NCBI GenBank assembly: GCA_019313605.1
Contig: JAFDAW010000138.1
Coordinates: forward strand, 1-7,180
Source of the DNA: Deltaproteobacteria bacterium
GTDB lineage: Bacteria > Myxococcota_A > UBA9160 > SMWR01
Length of the DNA: 7,180 nt
Direction: 5' to 3'
Shown: one piece after another, positions 1 through 6,114 of the stretch
How positions within the stretch are numbered: the stretch's first letter is position 1
Layout of the letters: every line of letters begins with the position of its first letter
Notes under the pieces: generated by a model
What the model saw: the letters and a program-made list of their open reading frames with translations, nothing else
Told to the model about the DNA's origin: nothing
Databases searched by the model: none
Made by a program: the position numbers and the translations under genes

Positions 1-113
1 GCGAGCGCGCGTCCGGGTACCAGCGTTCCCGCCGCAACGGCCCCCACACCGTTGAGAAAATCTCGGCGTGAAATCGACCGGTTCATCCCGAGTTCGCGAT
101 CGCTGCGCTTCAT
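1..113 (-). CDS. Tat-exported FAD oxidoreductase (spermidine dehydrogenase-like), N-terminal fragment, cut by window edge
   Basis: Reading the minus strand from ATG at 113 gives 37 codons plus two bases before the window ends. The peptide opens MKRSDRELGMNRSISRRDFL and continues through a hydrophobic stretch to PGRAL. SRRDFL is a textbook twin-arginine motif, so the product should be exported folded with its cofactor. Residue for residue it parallels the start of the complete flavoprotein at 4181-6106: the same start position, the shared D-R-x-L-G-M, I-S-R-R-D and L-x-P-G-R-A-L. I therefore call it a paralogue of that enzyme. The start is supported by the matching N-terminus and by AAGGGG seven bases upstream; a second in-frame ATG lies at 86. 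The gene is divergent from the zinc-finger protein at 238. The catalytic part is outside the window, so the substrate is unknown and the family call rests only on the signal-peptide region. Confidence 0.85.
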   Translation of the reverse strand, partial: MKRSDRELGMNRSISRRDFLNGVGAVAAGTLVPGRAL

Positions 114-120
114 CCCTCGA

Positions 121-126
121 CCCCTT
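121..126 (-). promoter_or_regulatory. Shine-Dalgarno site for the flavoprotein fragment
   Basis: The minus strand reads AAGGGG here, seven bases before the ATG at 113. This supports 113 over the in-frame ATG at 86, which lies too far downstream to use it. Confidence 0.6.
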
Positions 127-128
127 CT

Positions 129-146
129 GTCTCGAAGCTTCGAGAC
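129..146. promoter_or_regulatory. Perfect 18-bp palindrome between divergent genes, candidate operator
   Basis: GTCTCGAAGCTTCGAGAC is its own reverse complement over all 18 bases. It sits 15 bases upstream of the minus-strand flavoprotein start (113) and 91 bases upstream of the plus-strand gene (238), next to the flavoprotein Shine-Dalgarno sequence. A site of this length and position would suit a dimeric repressor controlling the flavoprotein gene, possibly both genes. No T-run follows on either strand and there is no loop, so an intrinsic terminator is unlikely. No regulator gene is visible in the window. Confidence 0.5.
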
Positions 147-237
147 TCTGAGCGCCCAGCCTAGCGGCTCCTTCCCGCGATCCACCAGCCGCAATTGCGA
201 TATGCTCCCGCTGCACCCTCCCATCGGGACCCCAACG

Positions 238-1035
238 ATGCCGAACGATCTTGAAGGCCCGACCCAGTCGCGCGCAGCCAATGCATCTCTCGACTCGCTC
301 GACTTCGAGCGCGCTGAAACGTCCACGAATACCACGCCCGTCTGCGCGCAGTGCGCGACACCGATCACCGACCGTTATTACACGATTGGTTCGCACGTGC
401 TTTGCGAGCCGTGCCACTTCGCATTCCAGAACGCAAAGGCGCCGGGCAACGCCGCCACCCGATTCTTTGGCGCCGCAGGCCTCGGGGCACTCGCTGCTGC
501 ACTTGGCTGCGGGCTGTGGATGGTTGTCACGAAACTCACGGGCTACGAGATCGGATTGATCGCAATCGCGGTCGGCTACCTCGTTGGAATGGCCGTGCAG
601 TTCGGTTCTCACCGGGTGGGTGGCCTCGTCTATCAGTTGCTTGCAGCCTTTCTCACCTACACGGCAATCGTGATGACCTACGTTCCGATCATCCTGTCTG
701 ATGTACAGGGCAGGGAAAATTTCGAGAGCGGCTTCAACGAAACCTACTCCGAGCCCGGGGCAGGCAGCGAAATCGCAGATCCCACAGCCGATACGGCCGA
801 GGGAGAAAGCTCGACTGCTGCTCCGGCTGAAGAAAAGGAAGCGATGGAACTTGCGTGGATCATCGGTGCAATCCTGCTCGCCTACGCACTCCCATTCCTG
901 GCCGGCTTCGAAAATGCAATTGGAATCCTCATCATCGGCATCGCGCTCTGGCAAGCCTTCCGGATGAATGCCCGCGCGAAGATCGAATTGCAGGGCCCCT
1001 TCCGGCTCGAAGCGCGCGACACCGCAGTTGGTTGA
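238..1035 (+). CDS. Zinc-finger membrane protein of unknown function
   Basis: This 265-residue protein is of a type I recognise only in general terms. Residues 1-35 are polar. Residues 36-59 hold C36-x2-C39-x16-C56-x2-C59, followed by H60, a four-cysteine zinc site resembling half a LIM or B-box finger. Hydrophobic segments follow at about 74-97, 102-120 and 129-153, then an acidic, Ser/Thr/Ala-rich loop (about 158-202), then a hydrophobic hairpin at about 204-240 and a short basic tail. That suggests four or five membrane spans with the zinc domain probably cytoplasmic. I chose ATG 238 because GGGA lies eight bases upstream. The reading frame is open back to a TTG at 52, but that stretch covers the start of the divergent flavoprotein, and the ATG at 202 has no ribosome site. 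The gene overlaps the M50 protease downstream, so the two are probably co-transcribed and may work together. No catalytic motif is visible. Confidence 0.8.
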   Translation: MPNDLEGPTQSRAANASLDSLDFERAETSTNTTPVCAQCATPITDRYYTIGSHVLCEPCHFAFQNAKAPGNAATRFFGAAGLGALAAALGCGLWMVVTKLTGYEIGLIAIAVGYLVGMAVQFGSHRVGGLVYQLLAAFLTYTAIVMTYVPIILSDVQGRENFESGFNETYSEPGAGSEIADPTADTAEGESSTAAPAEEKEAMELAWIIGAILLAYALPFLAGFENAIGILIIGIALWQAFRMNARAKIELQGPFRLEARDTAVG

Positions 1036-2095
1036 CGCAAACCCGATCTACGAATGCGAGTGCGGCACGCAGCTGCCCGCGCAGCTGCTGAGCTGCCCGA
1101 GCTGCGGGCGCCTACCGCACGCCGGGCGGCTCAGGGAACTCGTCGCCGACGCCGATCGCGCGCGGGCGCGCGGCGAGCTGCGCAACCAGGCCGCAGCGCT
1201 GCGCAGTGCGCTCGAGTTGCTCCCCGCGGACTCTCGCCAACACGAGGTGATCCGCGCTCGCGTCGTGGAACTCAGCGAGATGATCGATGCGGGGCTCGCC
1301 CCCAAGTCTGAAACACCGCTGGAAGATGCGTCGCCTAACAGCGAAAAATCGCGTCACGTATTGCTCAAGGCGGGCTCTGCAGCGGGCATCATCGCGATGC
1401 TGTTCTGGAAATTCAAATTCATCCTGGTCTTCCTCGCCACGAAGGCCAAACTGCTACTGCTGGGTCTGAGCAAATCGACGACGCTGTTTACGATGCTGCT
1501 CTCGCTCGGCGTCTACTGGGCGGCCTGGGGTTGGAAGTTCGGGCTCGGCGTGGTGCTCTCGATCTACGTTCACGAAATGGGACACGTCGCAGAGCTGCGA
1601 AAGTTCGGCATTCGCGCGACCGCACCGATGTTTCTGCCGGGCCTCGGCGCGATGGTTCGGCTCCACCAATATCCACAGACCGCACGCGAAGACGCGCGTG
1701 TCGGACTCGCGGGTCCGATCTGGGGGCTCGGCGCGAGCATTGCGACACTCGTGCTCTATTACGCGACGCAACTGCCGATCATCGCTGCGATTGCGACGGT
1801 GGGCGCGTGGATCAACCTCTTCAACCTGGTGCCCGTCTGGCAGCTCGACGGCGCGCGGGGCTTTCGCTCGCTCTCGCGCCCGCAGCGTTGGATTGCGCTC
1901 GCGGTCATCGCGGCCAGCTGGATTCCCACGCAAGAGGGGCTGCTCGTGCTGCTCGGGATTGGCGCCGGCTTTCAGTGCTTTGCGAAAGATGCGCCCACCC
2001 ATGGTGATGCGCGAGGGCTCATCAGCTACGCGGGGCTCGTGGTTGCGCTCGCACTGTTGTCGGGGATTCCGGTGCCCGAGGTTGCAGTCCCATAA
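1028..2095 (+). CDS. Site-2 protease family protein (M50 metallopeptidase) with N-terminal zinc ribbon
   Basis: Intramembrane zinc metalloprotease of 355 residues. With the TTG at 1028 as start, residues 10-26 form a zinc ribbon (CxC, ten residues, CxxC), and 30-90 are helical, Ala/Arg/Glu-rich and TPR-like. Membrane segments begin near 117. The catalytic motif HEMGH is at 182-186, and the third zinc ligand lies in NLVPVWQLDG at 266-275; both M50 signatures are intact and correctly ordered. The segment after HEMGH (LRKFGIRATAPMFLPGLGA, then RLHQYP and EDARVGLAGP) is typical of a known bacterial subgroup whose substrates are mostly undefined. Family members cut membrane-embedded segments of other proteins, often signalling proteins. 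An in-frame ATG at 968 would add 20 residues, but these lie inside the coding sequence of the upstream gene and have low-complexity R/S/A content, so I prefer 1028, with an eight-base overlap and likely translational coupling. The start remains uncertain; the family does not. Confidence 0.9.
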   Translation: MVDANPIYECECGTQLPAQLLSCPSCGRLPHAGRLRELVADADRARARGELRNQAAALRSALELLPADSRQHEVIRARVVELSEMIDAGLAPKSETPLEDASPNSEKSRHVLLKAGSAAGIIAMLFWKFKFILVFLATKAKLLLLGLSKSTTLFTMLLSLGVYWAAWGWKFGLGVVLSIYVHEMGHVAELRKFGIRATAPMFLPGLGAMVRLHQYPQTAREDARVGLAGPIWGLGASIATLVLYYATQLPIIAAIATVGAWINLFNLVPVWQLDGARGFRSLSRPQRWIALAVIAASWIPTQEGLLVLLGIGAGFQCFAKDAPTHGDARGLISYAGLVVALALLSGIPVPEVAVP

Positions 2096-2133
2096 CGAGC
2101 GACACCACTAAAGGTCGTGAAGGCGAGAGCGAT

Positions 2134-2847
2134 TCAGCCCGAGATCTGGGCCCACTCGACGTGCAAAACACCTTCCAGAGCGCCGACCTGCGTGAGGAGT
2201 TTCGGGGCCTGGTGGAGATTCCGGCAGCGGATGTAGGTATCGATCTCGCAGGTTTGCGCGACCGGGTCGATGCGGCCCGCGATGTCCTGGATCCGAATCT
2301 TGTTTTGGGACAGCACTTCGCGCAGTGAGGCGCTAATCGCGGTGAGATCGGCTCCTGATCCGACCACCACCAGGCGGCGGTAGACGAGCGGTCTCACCCA
2401 GCGAAAGATCCAGTCAACCCCGATCAGCACCGCGAGCATCCCAACCGCACCCACGATCGCGAGCGCGTAGCGCTGCTGACCGATCACGATCCCGAGCACT
2501 GCAACGGCCCATACACAAGCACCCGTCGTGATGCCGCGAACGATGTCACCCGAGCGGATGACCGTGGCCGCGCCCAGAAAACCGATGCCGGTGACGATGC
2601 CCGCAGCCAGTCGGTTGGGATCGAAAACGATATTGCCCACCACGCTCTCGCCGAGTGCGCTGGGGACGCTCTGCGAAGCCTGGATCGCGATGGCCGCCGA
2701 GAGGCACACCATCATATGGGTCCGGACTCCCGCCGGCCGGCCGTGCAGCTCTCGCTCGAGCCCGACTGCCCCGCCGACCAGGATGGCCAAAAGGAAGGGC
2801 GTCCAGTCCAGGTGTTGGAATTGCTGCACGATCAGGGCGAGATCCAC
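2134..2847 (-). CDS. MgtC/SapB family inner-membrane protein
   Basis: The 237-residue product carries the MgtC/SapB hallmarks: GGAVGLERELHGRPAGVRTH at about 25-44, then DPNRLAAGIVTGIGFLGAA at 76-94 and a GITTGACVWA segment at 105-114. About four or five membrane helices span residues 16-150, and a soluble C-terminal domain (about 155-237) resembles the small ACT-like domain of this family. MgtC proteins are linked to growth at low magnesium, virulence in intracellular pathogens and modulation of F-type ATPase or membrane potential. In free-living bacteria their role is often unknown, so I do not assign the gene name. The start is GTG at 2847: no other start codon lies in frame upstream nearby, and it gives the usual short N-terminus before the first helix. 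No Shine-Dalgarno sequence precedes it. It converges with the protease gene 38 bases away and lies downstream of the tRNA terminator, so it needs its own promoter. Confidence 0.92.
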   Translation of the reverse strand: MDLALIVQQFQHLDWTPFLLAILVGGAVGLERELHGRPAGVRTHMMVCLSAAIAIQASQSVPSALGESVVGNIVFDPNRLAAGIVTGIGFLGAATVIRSGDIVRGITTGACVWAVAVLGIVIGQQRYALAIVGAVGMLAVLIGVDWIFRWVRPLVYRRLVVVGSGADLTAISASLREVLSQNKIRIQDIAGRIDPVAQTCEIDTYIRCRNLHQAPKLLTQVGALEGVLHVEWAQISG

Positions 2848-2908
2848 AGTGGGGAAATCGGCACATGAGCGGTGAGGGTTGAGGCCAATCCCGTTCGGCG
2901 TGCCCTAC

Positions 2909-2931
2909 AGATCGTCTCTTTGTGGCGATCT
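2909..2931. promoter_or_regulatory. Inverted repeat upstream of the MgtC-family gene
   Basis: AGATCG and CGATCT form a perfect 6-bp inverted repeat around an 11-base spacer, 62 bases upstream of the GTG start of the MgtC-family gene and downstream of the tRNA terminator. It could be a regulator half-site pair or a small leader hairpin. Six base pairs at this distance can occur by chance, so this is only a candidate. Confidence 0.2.
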
Positions 2932-2956
2932 CCACCCGAAATTGCAGGCCTTCGAG

Positions 2957-2998
2957 AAAAAAAGACGGCCACCGGTCGGGATTCAACCGGTGGCCGTC
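2957..2998 (-). terminator. Rho-independent terminator of the tRNA-Arg gene
   Basis: GACGGCCACCGGT (2964-2976) pairs perfectly over 13 bases with ACCGGTGGCCGTC (2986-2998) around a nine-base loop. On the minus strand the hairpin is followed at once by seven T (2963-2957). It begins 10 bases beyond the encoded CCA of the tRNA, so it ends the tRNA transcript and insulates the MgtC-family gene. There is no T-run on the plus strand, so it should act in one direction only. Confidence 0.93.
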
Positions 2999-3008
2999 CT
3001 GCGGTTCA

Positions 3009-3085
3009 TGGCGCGCCCAGCACGACTCGAACGTGCGACCTCCTGGACCGCAACCAGACGCTCTATCCATCTGAGCTATGGGCGC
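3009..3085 (-). tRNA. tRNA-Arg, anticodon GCG
   Basis: A complete 77-base cloverleaf reads on the minus strand. The acceptor stem GCGCCCA pairs with TGGGCGC; the D stem is GCTC/GAGC; the anticodon stem TCTGG pairs with CCAGG (one T-G pair at its base); the seven-base loop is TTGCGGT; the variable loop is AGGTC; and the T stem GCACG/CGTGC encloses TTCGAGT. Discriminator G and CCA are encoded. The anticodon is GCG, reading CGC and CGT. Known arginine identity elements are present: A20 in the D loop, C35 and G73. G36-G37 is the usual target for TrmD methylation. The body closely resembles the bacterial tRNA-Arg(CCG), which suggests the anticodon arose from that isoacceptor. Most bacteria read CGC and CGT with tRNA-Arg(ACG) after A34-to-inosine editing, so GCG is uncommon. 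It is followed by a strong terminator. Confidence 0.95.
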
Positions 3086-3087
3086 GT

Positions 3088-3363
3088 TTCAATAGCGGAG
3101 CCGTAGCTTAACGAATTGCCGAGGACTCCGACCACCATCTGCTCCAATCCTCAGCACAGCCGGATCCCGCTCTCTTCGCAGAGTCCCCGAAGGTGCCGAT
3201 CATTCGCAAGGCAGATCCAGTCGTTTTCGCGACAGGCGAGGTACACGAGACGGTCCTGACGCGACAAACGGTGAGGGAGACCACCGATTTCGAGCAGGAG
3301 TTGGGCCGAGACGGCCACGACCTCGATACCGAGCGTCGTGGCAAGTTCAACGTCGAAGTCGCA
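3088..3363 (-). pseudogene. Decayed PIN-domain gene (C-terminal half) with in-frame TGA
   Basis: From 3363 the minus strand encodes 70 residues beginning CDFDVELATTLGIEVV and containing RLSRQDRLVYLA, then LANDRHLRGLCEESGI. The pattern LS-x2-D-x5-LA, then N/D-D-R-x-L-R, then a Gly-Ile/Val turn is the C-terminal half of a PIN-domain (VapC-like) nuclease, including the acidic residue of the NDR motif. The frame stops at TGA (3153-3151), yet the same frame then continues GLEQMVVGVLGNSLSY, which resembles the WGLE-x-M-x2-LV-x2-G-x-LS tail I recall in related proteins. The TGA stands where Trp is expected, so a TGG-to-TGA mutation is likely. Upstream the frame is open to a TAG at 3444-3442 but has no ATG, GTG or TTG start and no recognisable PIN N-terminus with its first Asp. 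It ends three bases from the tRNA. Family recognition is from memory of motifs, with no search. Confidence 0.55.
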
Positions 3364-3549
3364 AGCATCGCCGGCCGGCCGCGTTGTAGCCCTCCTGGTC
3401 CAGCGAGCAGAAGCCCTCGAACTTCCTATCTGCTTTTTCCCCTATGCACGACCTGCTTCCATTCCTTAGCCACAGCTCATTTGCTTCCTACCATCAGTTG
3501 CGATTACAGTAATCCGCTTACCCACCCACGGCGGGCCGAGCCCGCAAAA

Positions 3550-3555
3550 GAGGTG
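3550..3555 (+). promoter_or_regulatory. Shine-Dalgarno site for the cytochrome c gene
   Basis: GAGGTG lies four bases before the TTG at 3560, a short but workable spacing. It favours TTG 3560 over the in-frame ATG at 3605, which has no clear ribosome site. The GTG inside this motif opens a frame that stops after six codons, so it is not the start. Confidence 0.5.
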
Positions 3556-3559
3556 ACCC

Positions 3560-4135
3560 TTGTCCAGCTGTAAGGCGCTCCAGCTGGCGAGAGTAGTCTC
3601 CGTGATGGCGCTCTTGAGTGGCTCCCTCGGCTGCTGGGAGCAGATGTCCGCCGAGTGGTTCCCGCAGATGAAGCGTCAGCGGGCGGTTCAGGCCTTCGAG
3701 GACAACACGATGTATGGCGCAGGGCAGGGGTTTGCCCCGCCCGAAGGCGCGGTTCCAGTGGGCAATCCGTACCCGAACGTCGGCGGCATGGAGCTCCTGG
3801 CGCAGGAGACTCTGCTGAACCCCGTGCCCGCATCGCTCGCGTCGCTCGAGAGCGGCCAGGCTCTCTTCCGTCGCTACTGCACGACTTGCCACGGCGCCGA
3901 GGGCCACGCCAATGGTCCGGTGGCCGGACCGCCGTTTGGCACGGGACCGTTTGGTGTGGTCATTCCGATTGGCGGCCGTTTCAGCCTCGCCAACGCATTC
4001 AGCGATGGGCACATCTACACCACCCTCACCCTGGGCCGCAGGCGAATGCCGAGCTACAAGCGCATCCCTGTCAACGGGAGATGGGACCTAATCAACTATG
4101 TCCGTACCTTGAATGATCAGAGAGATCGCCAGTGA
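3560..4135 (+). CDS. Monohaem cytochrome c, ActE-like (alternative complex III type), probable lipoprotein
   Basis: A 191-residue c-type cytochrome, presumably exported. Starting at TTG 3560, residues 1-24 form a signal sequence with basic residues K5 and R11 and a hydrophobic core. SLGC at 22-25 could be a relaxed lipobox (Ser instead of Leu at -3), so anchoring by C25 is likely but not certain. Residues 35-70 include FPQMKRQ and APPEGAVPVG, matching the conserved lead-in of the ActE subunit of alternative complex III (usually M-x2-Q-P and PPEGTV-x-R-G). The haem site CTTCH is at 107-111 and the distal Met ligand probably M163 in RRMPSY, followed by RWDLINYVRTL, also typical of ActE. In alternative complex III this subunit carries electrons from quinol oxidation, but no other act genes are visible, so it is an orphan here. 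It converges with the FAD oxidoreductase 45 bases away and could be its electron acceptor; that is inference from position only. Confidence 0.88.
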   Translation: MSSCKALQLARVVSVMALLSGSLGCWEQMSAEWFPQMKRQRAVQAFEDNTMYGAGQGFAPPEGAVPVGNPYPNVGGMELLAQETLLNPVPASLASLESGQALFRRYCTTCHGAEGHANGPVAGPPFGTGPFGVVIPIGGRFSLANAFSDGHIYTTLTLGRRRMPSYKRIPVNGRWDLINYVRTLNDQRDRQ

Positions 4136-4180
4136 GTTCCGCAGTGCCCCCACTCCCTTGATCTTCATCACCGCTGCGCA

Positions 4181-6106
4181 TCACGAGAGTTCGGTCGCCG
4201 CGCGGTGGCCCTGTTCGACCGCTGATTCCAACATGGCGCGCGCACCGGCATCGGAGTTTGCGATGGCGATGCGGCCGAAACGCTTGCGGGCCTGCATGTG
4301 GGGATAACGCTCGTCGTCGCGGTCTTGGTAGTAGGTATCGAAGAGTGGGTTGTACCAGTACGCGTATCCGTGTGCCCAACGATTCACCGTGATGCCCTCG
4401 ATGTCCCGAGCCGGGTCGAACCCGCCAGCGGAGAGCATGCCGGTGAGTTGACTGCGTACGTTGCGCTCTAGGGTTTCGAAAGAAGTGGAGAGCATTTCGT
4501 AGCGCCCAAGGCGATGCTGGTCGCGCGGACTCAACCCCATGTTGGATCGATGCGGGAATCGTTCCATGTGGACGACGATCGGATCATCGGGCCCCTTGGA
4601 ATACTGATAGCCGCCGAGGCTGACAGGGAAATCGAGCATCGCGTTGATGTGGAAGCTCCCGGGTGCGATCACAGCGCCGATACCCAGCTTCTTCCACGCC
4701 TGCCAGTTGCGCAGTGCAACATTCGTGTAGAGGATCGGCGTCTTGACCTGGAGGGCGAGCGCTTCGCGTTGGGGCGCGGGTAGCTCGGGGCATAGGTGCG
4801 GAATCATCATGTTGTAGCAGGCGAGCACGCAGGAACGCGCCTGCACGCGATACGCGTGACCACCGCGCACGTAGGAAATGCGAACGCGCTTGGCCGATTT
4901 GGGGTCTCCGTCGTGCTCCACGCGTACGGCGGTGCTATTCAGGCGCAGCCGAACGGGCGATTTCGCTTCGTCGAGTTTCGAGTAATCGAAACGAGCCGTC
5001 ACCACGTCGTCCATCGTCTTTCCGCGCGCAACCGCCGGAATCATTTCGCGCACCAAGAGGCGAGCGATCGAGGCGTTGCCGTCGGGAAAGTGGTGGATGT
5101 AGGGCTCTGTTTCCTCGGAGTCCGGAAGGCCCGTGGCACCCCAGCCCGGCAGGTTCGTGTAGTAGAGGGCGCTGCCGGCGGGGACTGCCTCGATGCCGAC
5201 ACCCGAGTCAGACGCGAGATCCTCCAGAACGGCGAAAACCTCGGGCTCGTGAATGTCCAGGTGCTTGATCAGGAAATCTCGATAACTGAGGGTGAAGAGA
5301 TACTTCGCTCTGGCATCGAGCGGAATTTCAGACATTTGATTCTGATCGGTGACCAGCAGACGCAAGAATTCACGCCGCGCGGGCTCGGAGATCGGCATCT
5401 GCTCCACCGCTTCCTTCGGCGAGAGTCGGGACGGTGCGACGGGGACGTAATCTTTGAGTATCCCCAGTTCGTACGGAACCATCCGGTCGACTCCCCATTT
5501 TTCGCGATTGAAATGGATGCCGCCTCTGAGTCCGTTTCGTTTAAAAAACCCCTGATCGTAGGCGGTGTCAAAACGCTTCTTGTCAACGCCGAGGTCCCGC
5601 AAAAGACCCTTCACCACGTCGGGGTAATACGACGGCTCTTGGAGGGTCTGGCTGCCACCGTAACCGATGAGTGTACGGCTGCCAATCTGAAACTCGTTGC
5701 GCTTCGCGTGACCCCCGAAGTCGTCGTGGTTGTCGAGAATCAGGATGCGCGCCTTCGGATGTTGTTTTCGATAGAAGTGCGCGGCCGCCAGCCCGCTCAG
5801 GCCTCCCCCCACGACGACGAGATCGTAGACATCGGGATCGGGCTCCTCAACGGCCCCCCAGTCGCGCCGGCCATTGAAAGCGAGATCGAGGGCGGTCTCG
5901 AAGGAACCAACGTGATTCCCGCGCAATCCCGTGCGTGCCGGCGGATAGCCGGCCGGGGTCTCGCCAGCGCGCTCCAGCGCGAGCATCTCTTCGGCGAGCG
6001 CCCGTCCAGGGAGCAGCGTGCTGGCTGCCAAGGTGCCCATCCCGTGCAGGAGATCTCGACGCGAGATGGGGCGATCCATTCCGAGGTTGCGGTCAGTCGG
6101 CTTCAC
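4181..6106 (-). CDS. Tat-exported FAD-dependent oxidoreductase, spermidine dehydrogenase-like
   Basis: Complete 641-residue flavoprotein. The N-terminus carries a Tat signal: RR at 16-17 in SRRDLL, a hydrophobic core to about 34, and probable cleavage after ALA at 36-38. YPPARTGLRGNHVGSFE (54-70) is a conserved pre-domain segment. The FAD-binding fold begins VVVGGGLSGLAAAH at 97-110 and reaches the ribose-binding acidic residue D125 in LILDNHDDFGGHA. The C-terminus has NRWAHGYAYWYNPLFD, then FGRIAIANSDAGARA and a final HRAATELS, the closing FAD and substrate region of this family. Its best-known members are spermidine dehydrogenases, which oxidise polyamines and pass electrons to a non-oxygen acceptor; other members are uncharacterised, so the substrate is uncertain. 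The start is GTG 6106, fixed by a strong GGAGG eight bases upstream and by its paralogue at 1-113. It lies 104 bases from the sulfatase on the same strand and has its own repeat-rich upstream region. The stop is TGA. Confidence 0.9.
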   Translation of the reverse strand: MKPTDRNLGMDRPISRRDLLHGMGTLAASTLLPGRALAEEMLALERAGETPAGYPPARTGLRGNHVGSFETALDLAFNGRRDWGAVEEPDPDVYDLVVVGGGLSGLAAAHFYRKQHPKARILILDNHDDFGGHAKRNEFQIGSRTLIGYGGSQTLQEPSYYPDVVKGLLRDLGVDKKRFDTAYDQGFFKRNGLRGGIHFNREKWGVDRMVPYELGILKDYVPVAPSRLSPKEAVEQMPISEPARREFLRLLVTDQNQMSEIPLDARAKYLFTLSYRDFLIKHLDIHEPEVFAVLEDLASDSGVGIEAVPAGSALYYTNLPGWGATGLPDSEETEPYIHHFPDGNASIARLLVREMIPAVARGKTMDDVVTARFDYSKLDEAKSPVRLRLNSTAVRVEHDGDPKSAKRVRISYVRGGHAYRVQARSCVLACYNMMIPHLCPELPAPQREALALQVKTPILYTNVALRNWQAWKKLGIGAVIAPGSFHINAMLDFPVSLGGYQYSKGPDDPIVVHMERFPHRSNMGLSPRDQHRLGRYEMLSTSFETLERNVRSQLTGMLSAGGFDPARDIEGITVNRWAHGYAYWYNPLFDTYYQDRDDERYPHMQARKRFGRIAIANSDAGARAMLESAVEQGHRAATELS

Positions 6107-6114
6107 GGCCCTTC

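Noticed and set aside
52..237. N-terminal extension of the zinc-finger membrane protein back to TTG at 52
   Set aside because: The extension overlaps the divergent flavoprotein start and its ribosome site, is Arg/Ser-rich without structure, and ATG 238 has a better-placed ribosome site.
2096..2133. Possible bidirectional terminator between the convergent protease and MgtC-family genes
   Set aside because: No inverted repeat with a T-run is visible in these 38 bases.
2964..2998. Resemblance of the terminator loop region to a tRNA T arm (GGTTGAATCCC on the minus strand)
   Set aside because: The match is short and embedded in a perfect hairpin with a T-run; no other tRNA parts flank it.
2546..3070. 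A 174-codon minus-strand frame spanning the tRNA, the terminator and the 5' part of the MgtC-family gene
   Set aside because: It begins inside the tRNA gene, reads through the terminator hairpin, and continues in the wrong frame of a clearly identified gene.
3151..3153. TGA in the PIN frame as a recoded Trp or selenocysteine codon
   Set aside because: TGA ends the genes at 1035, 2134, 4135 and 4181, and the PIN frame also lacks any start codon, so simple decay explains it better.
3481..3510. Possible sigma-70-like promoter for the cytochrome gene (TTGCTT, 18 bases, TACAGT)
   Set aside because: Both hexamers match the consensus poorly and several overlapping alternatives are equally good, so I do not annotate it.
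3193..3573. A 126-codon plus-strand frame ahead of the cytochrome gene
   Set aside because: It runs antisense to the PIN remnant, has no ribosome site or domain, and its C-terminal part is low-quality sequence that overlaps the cytochrome start.
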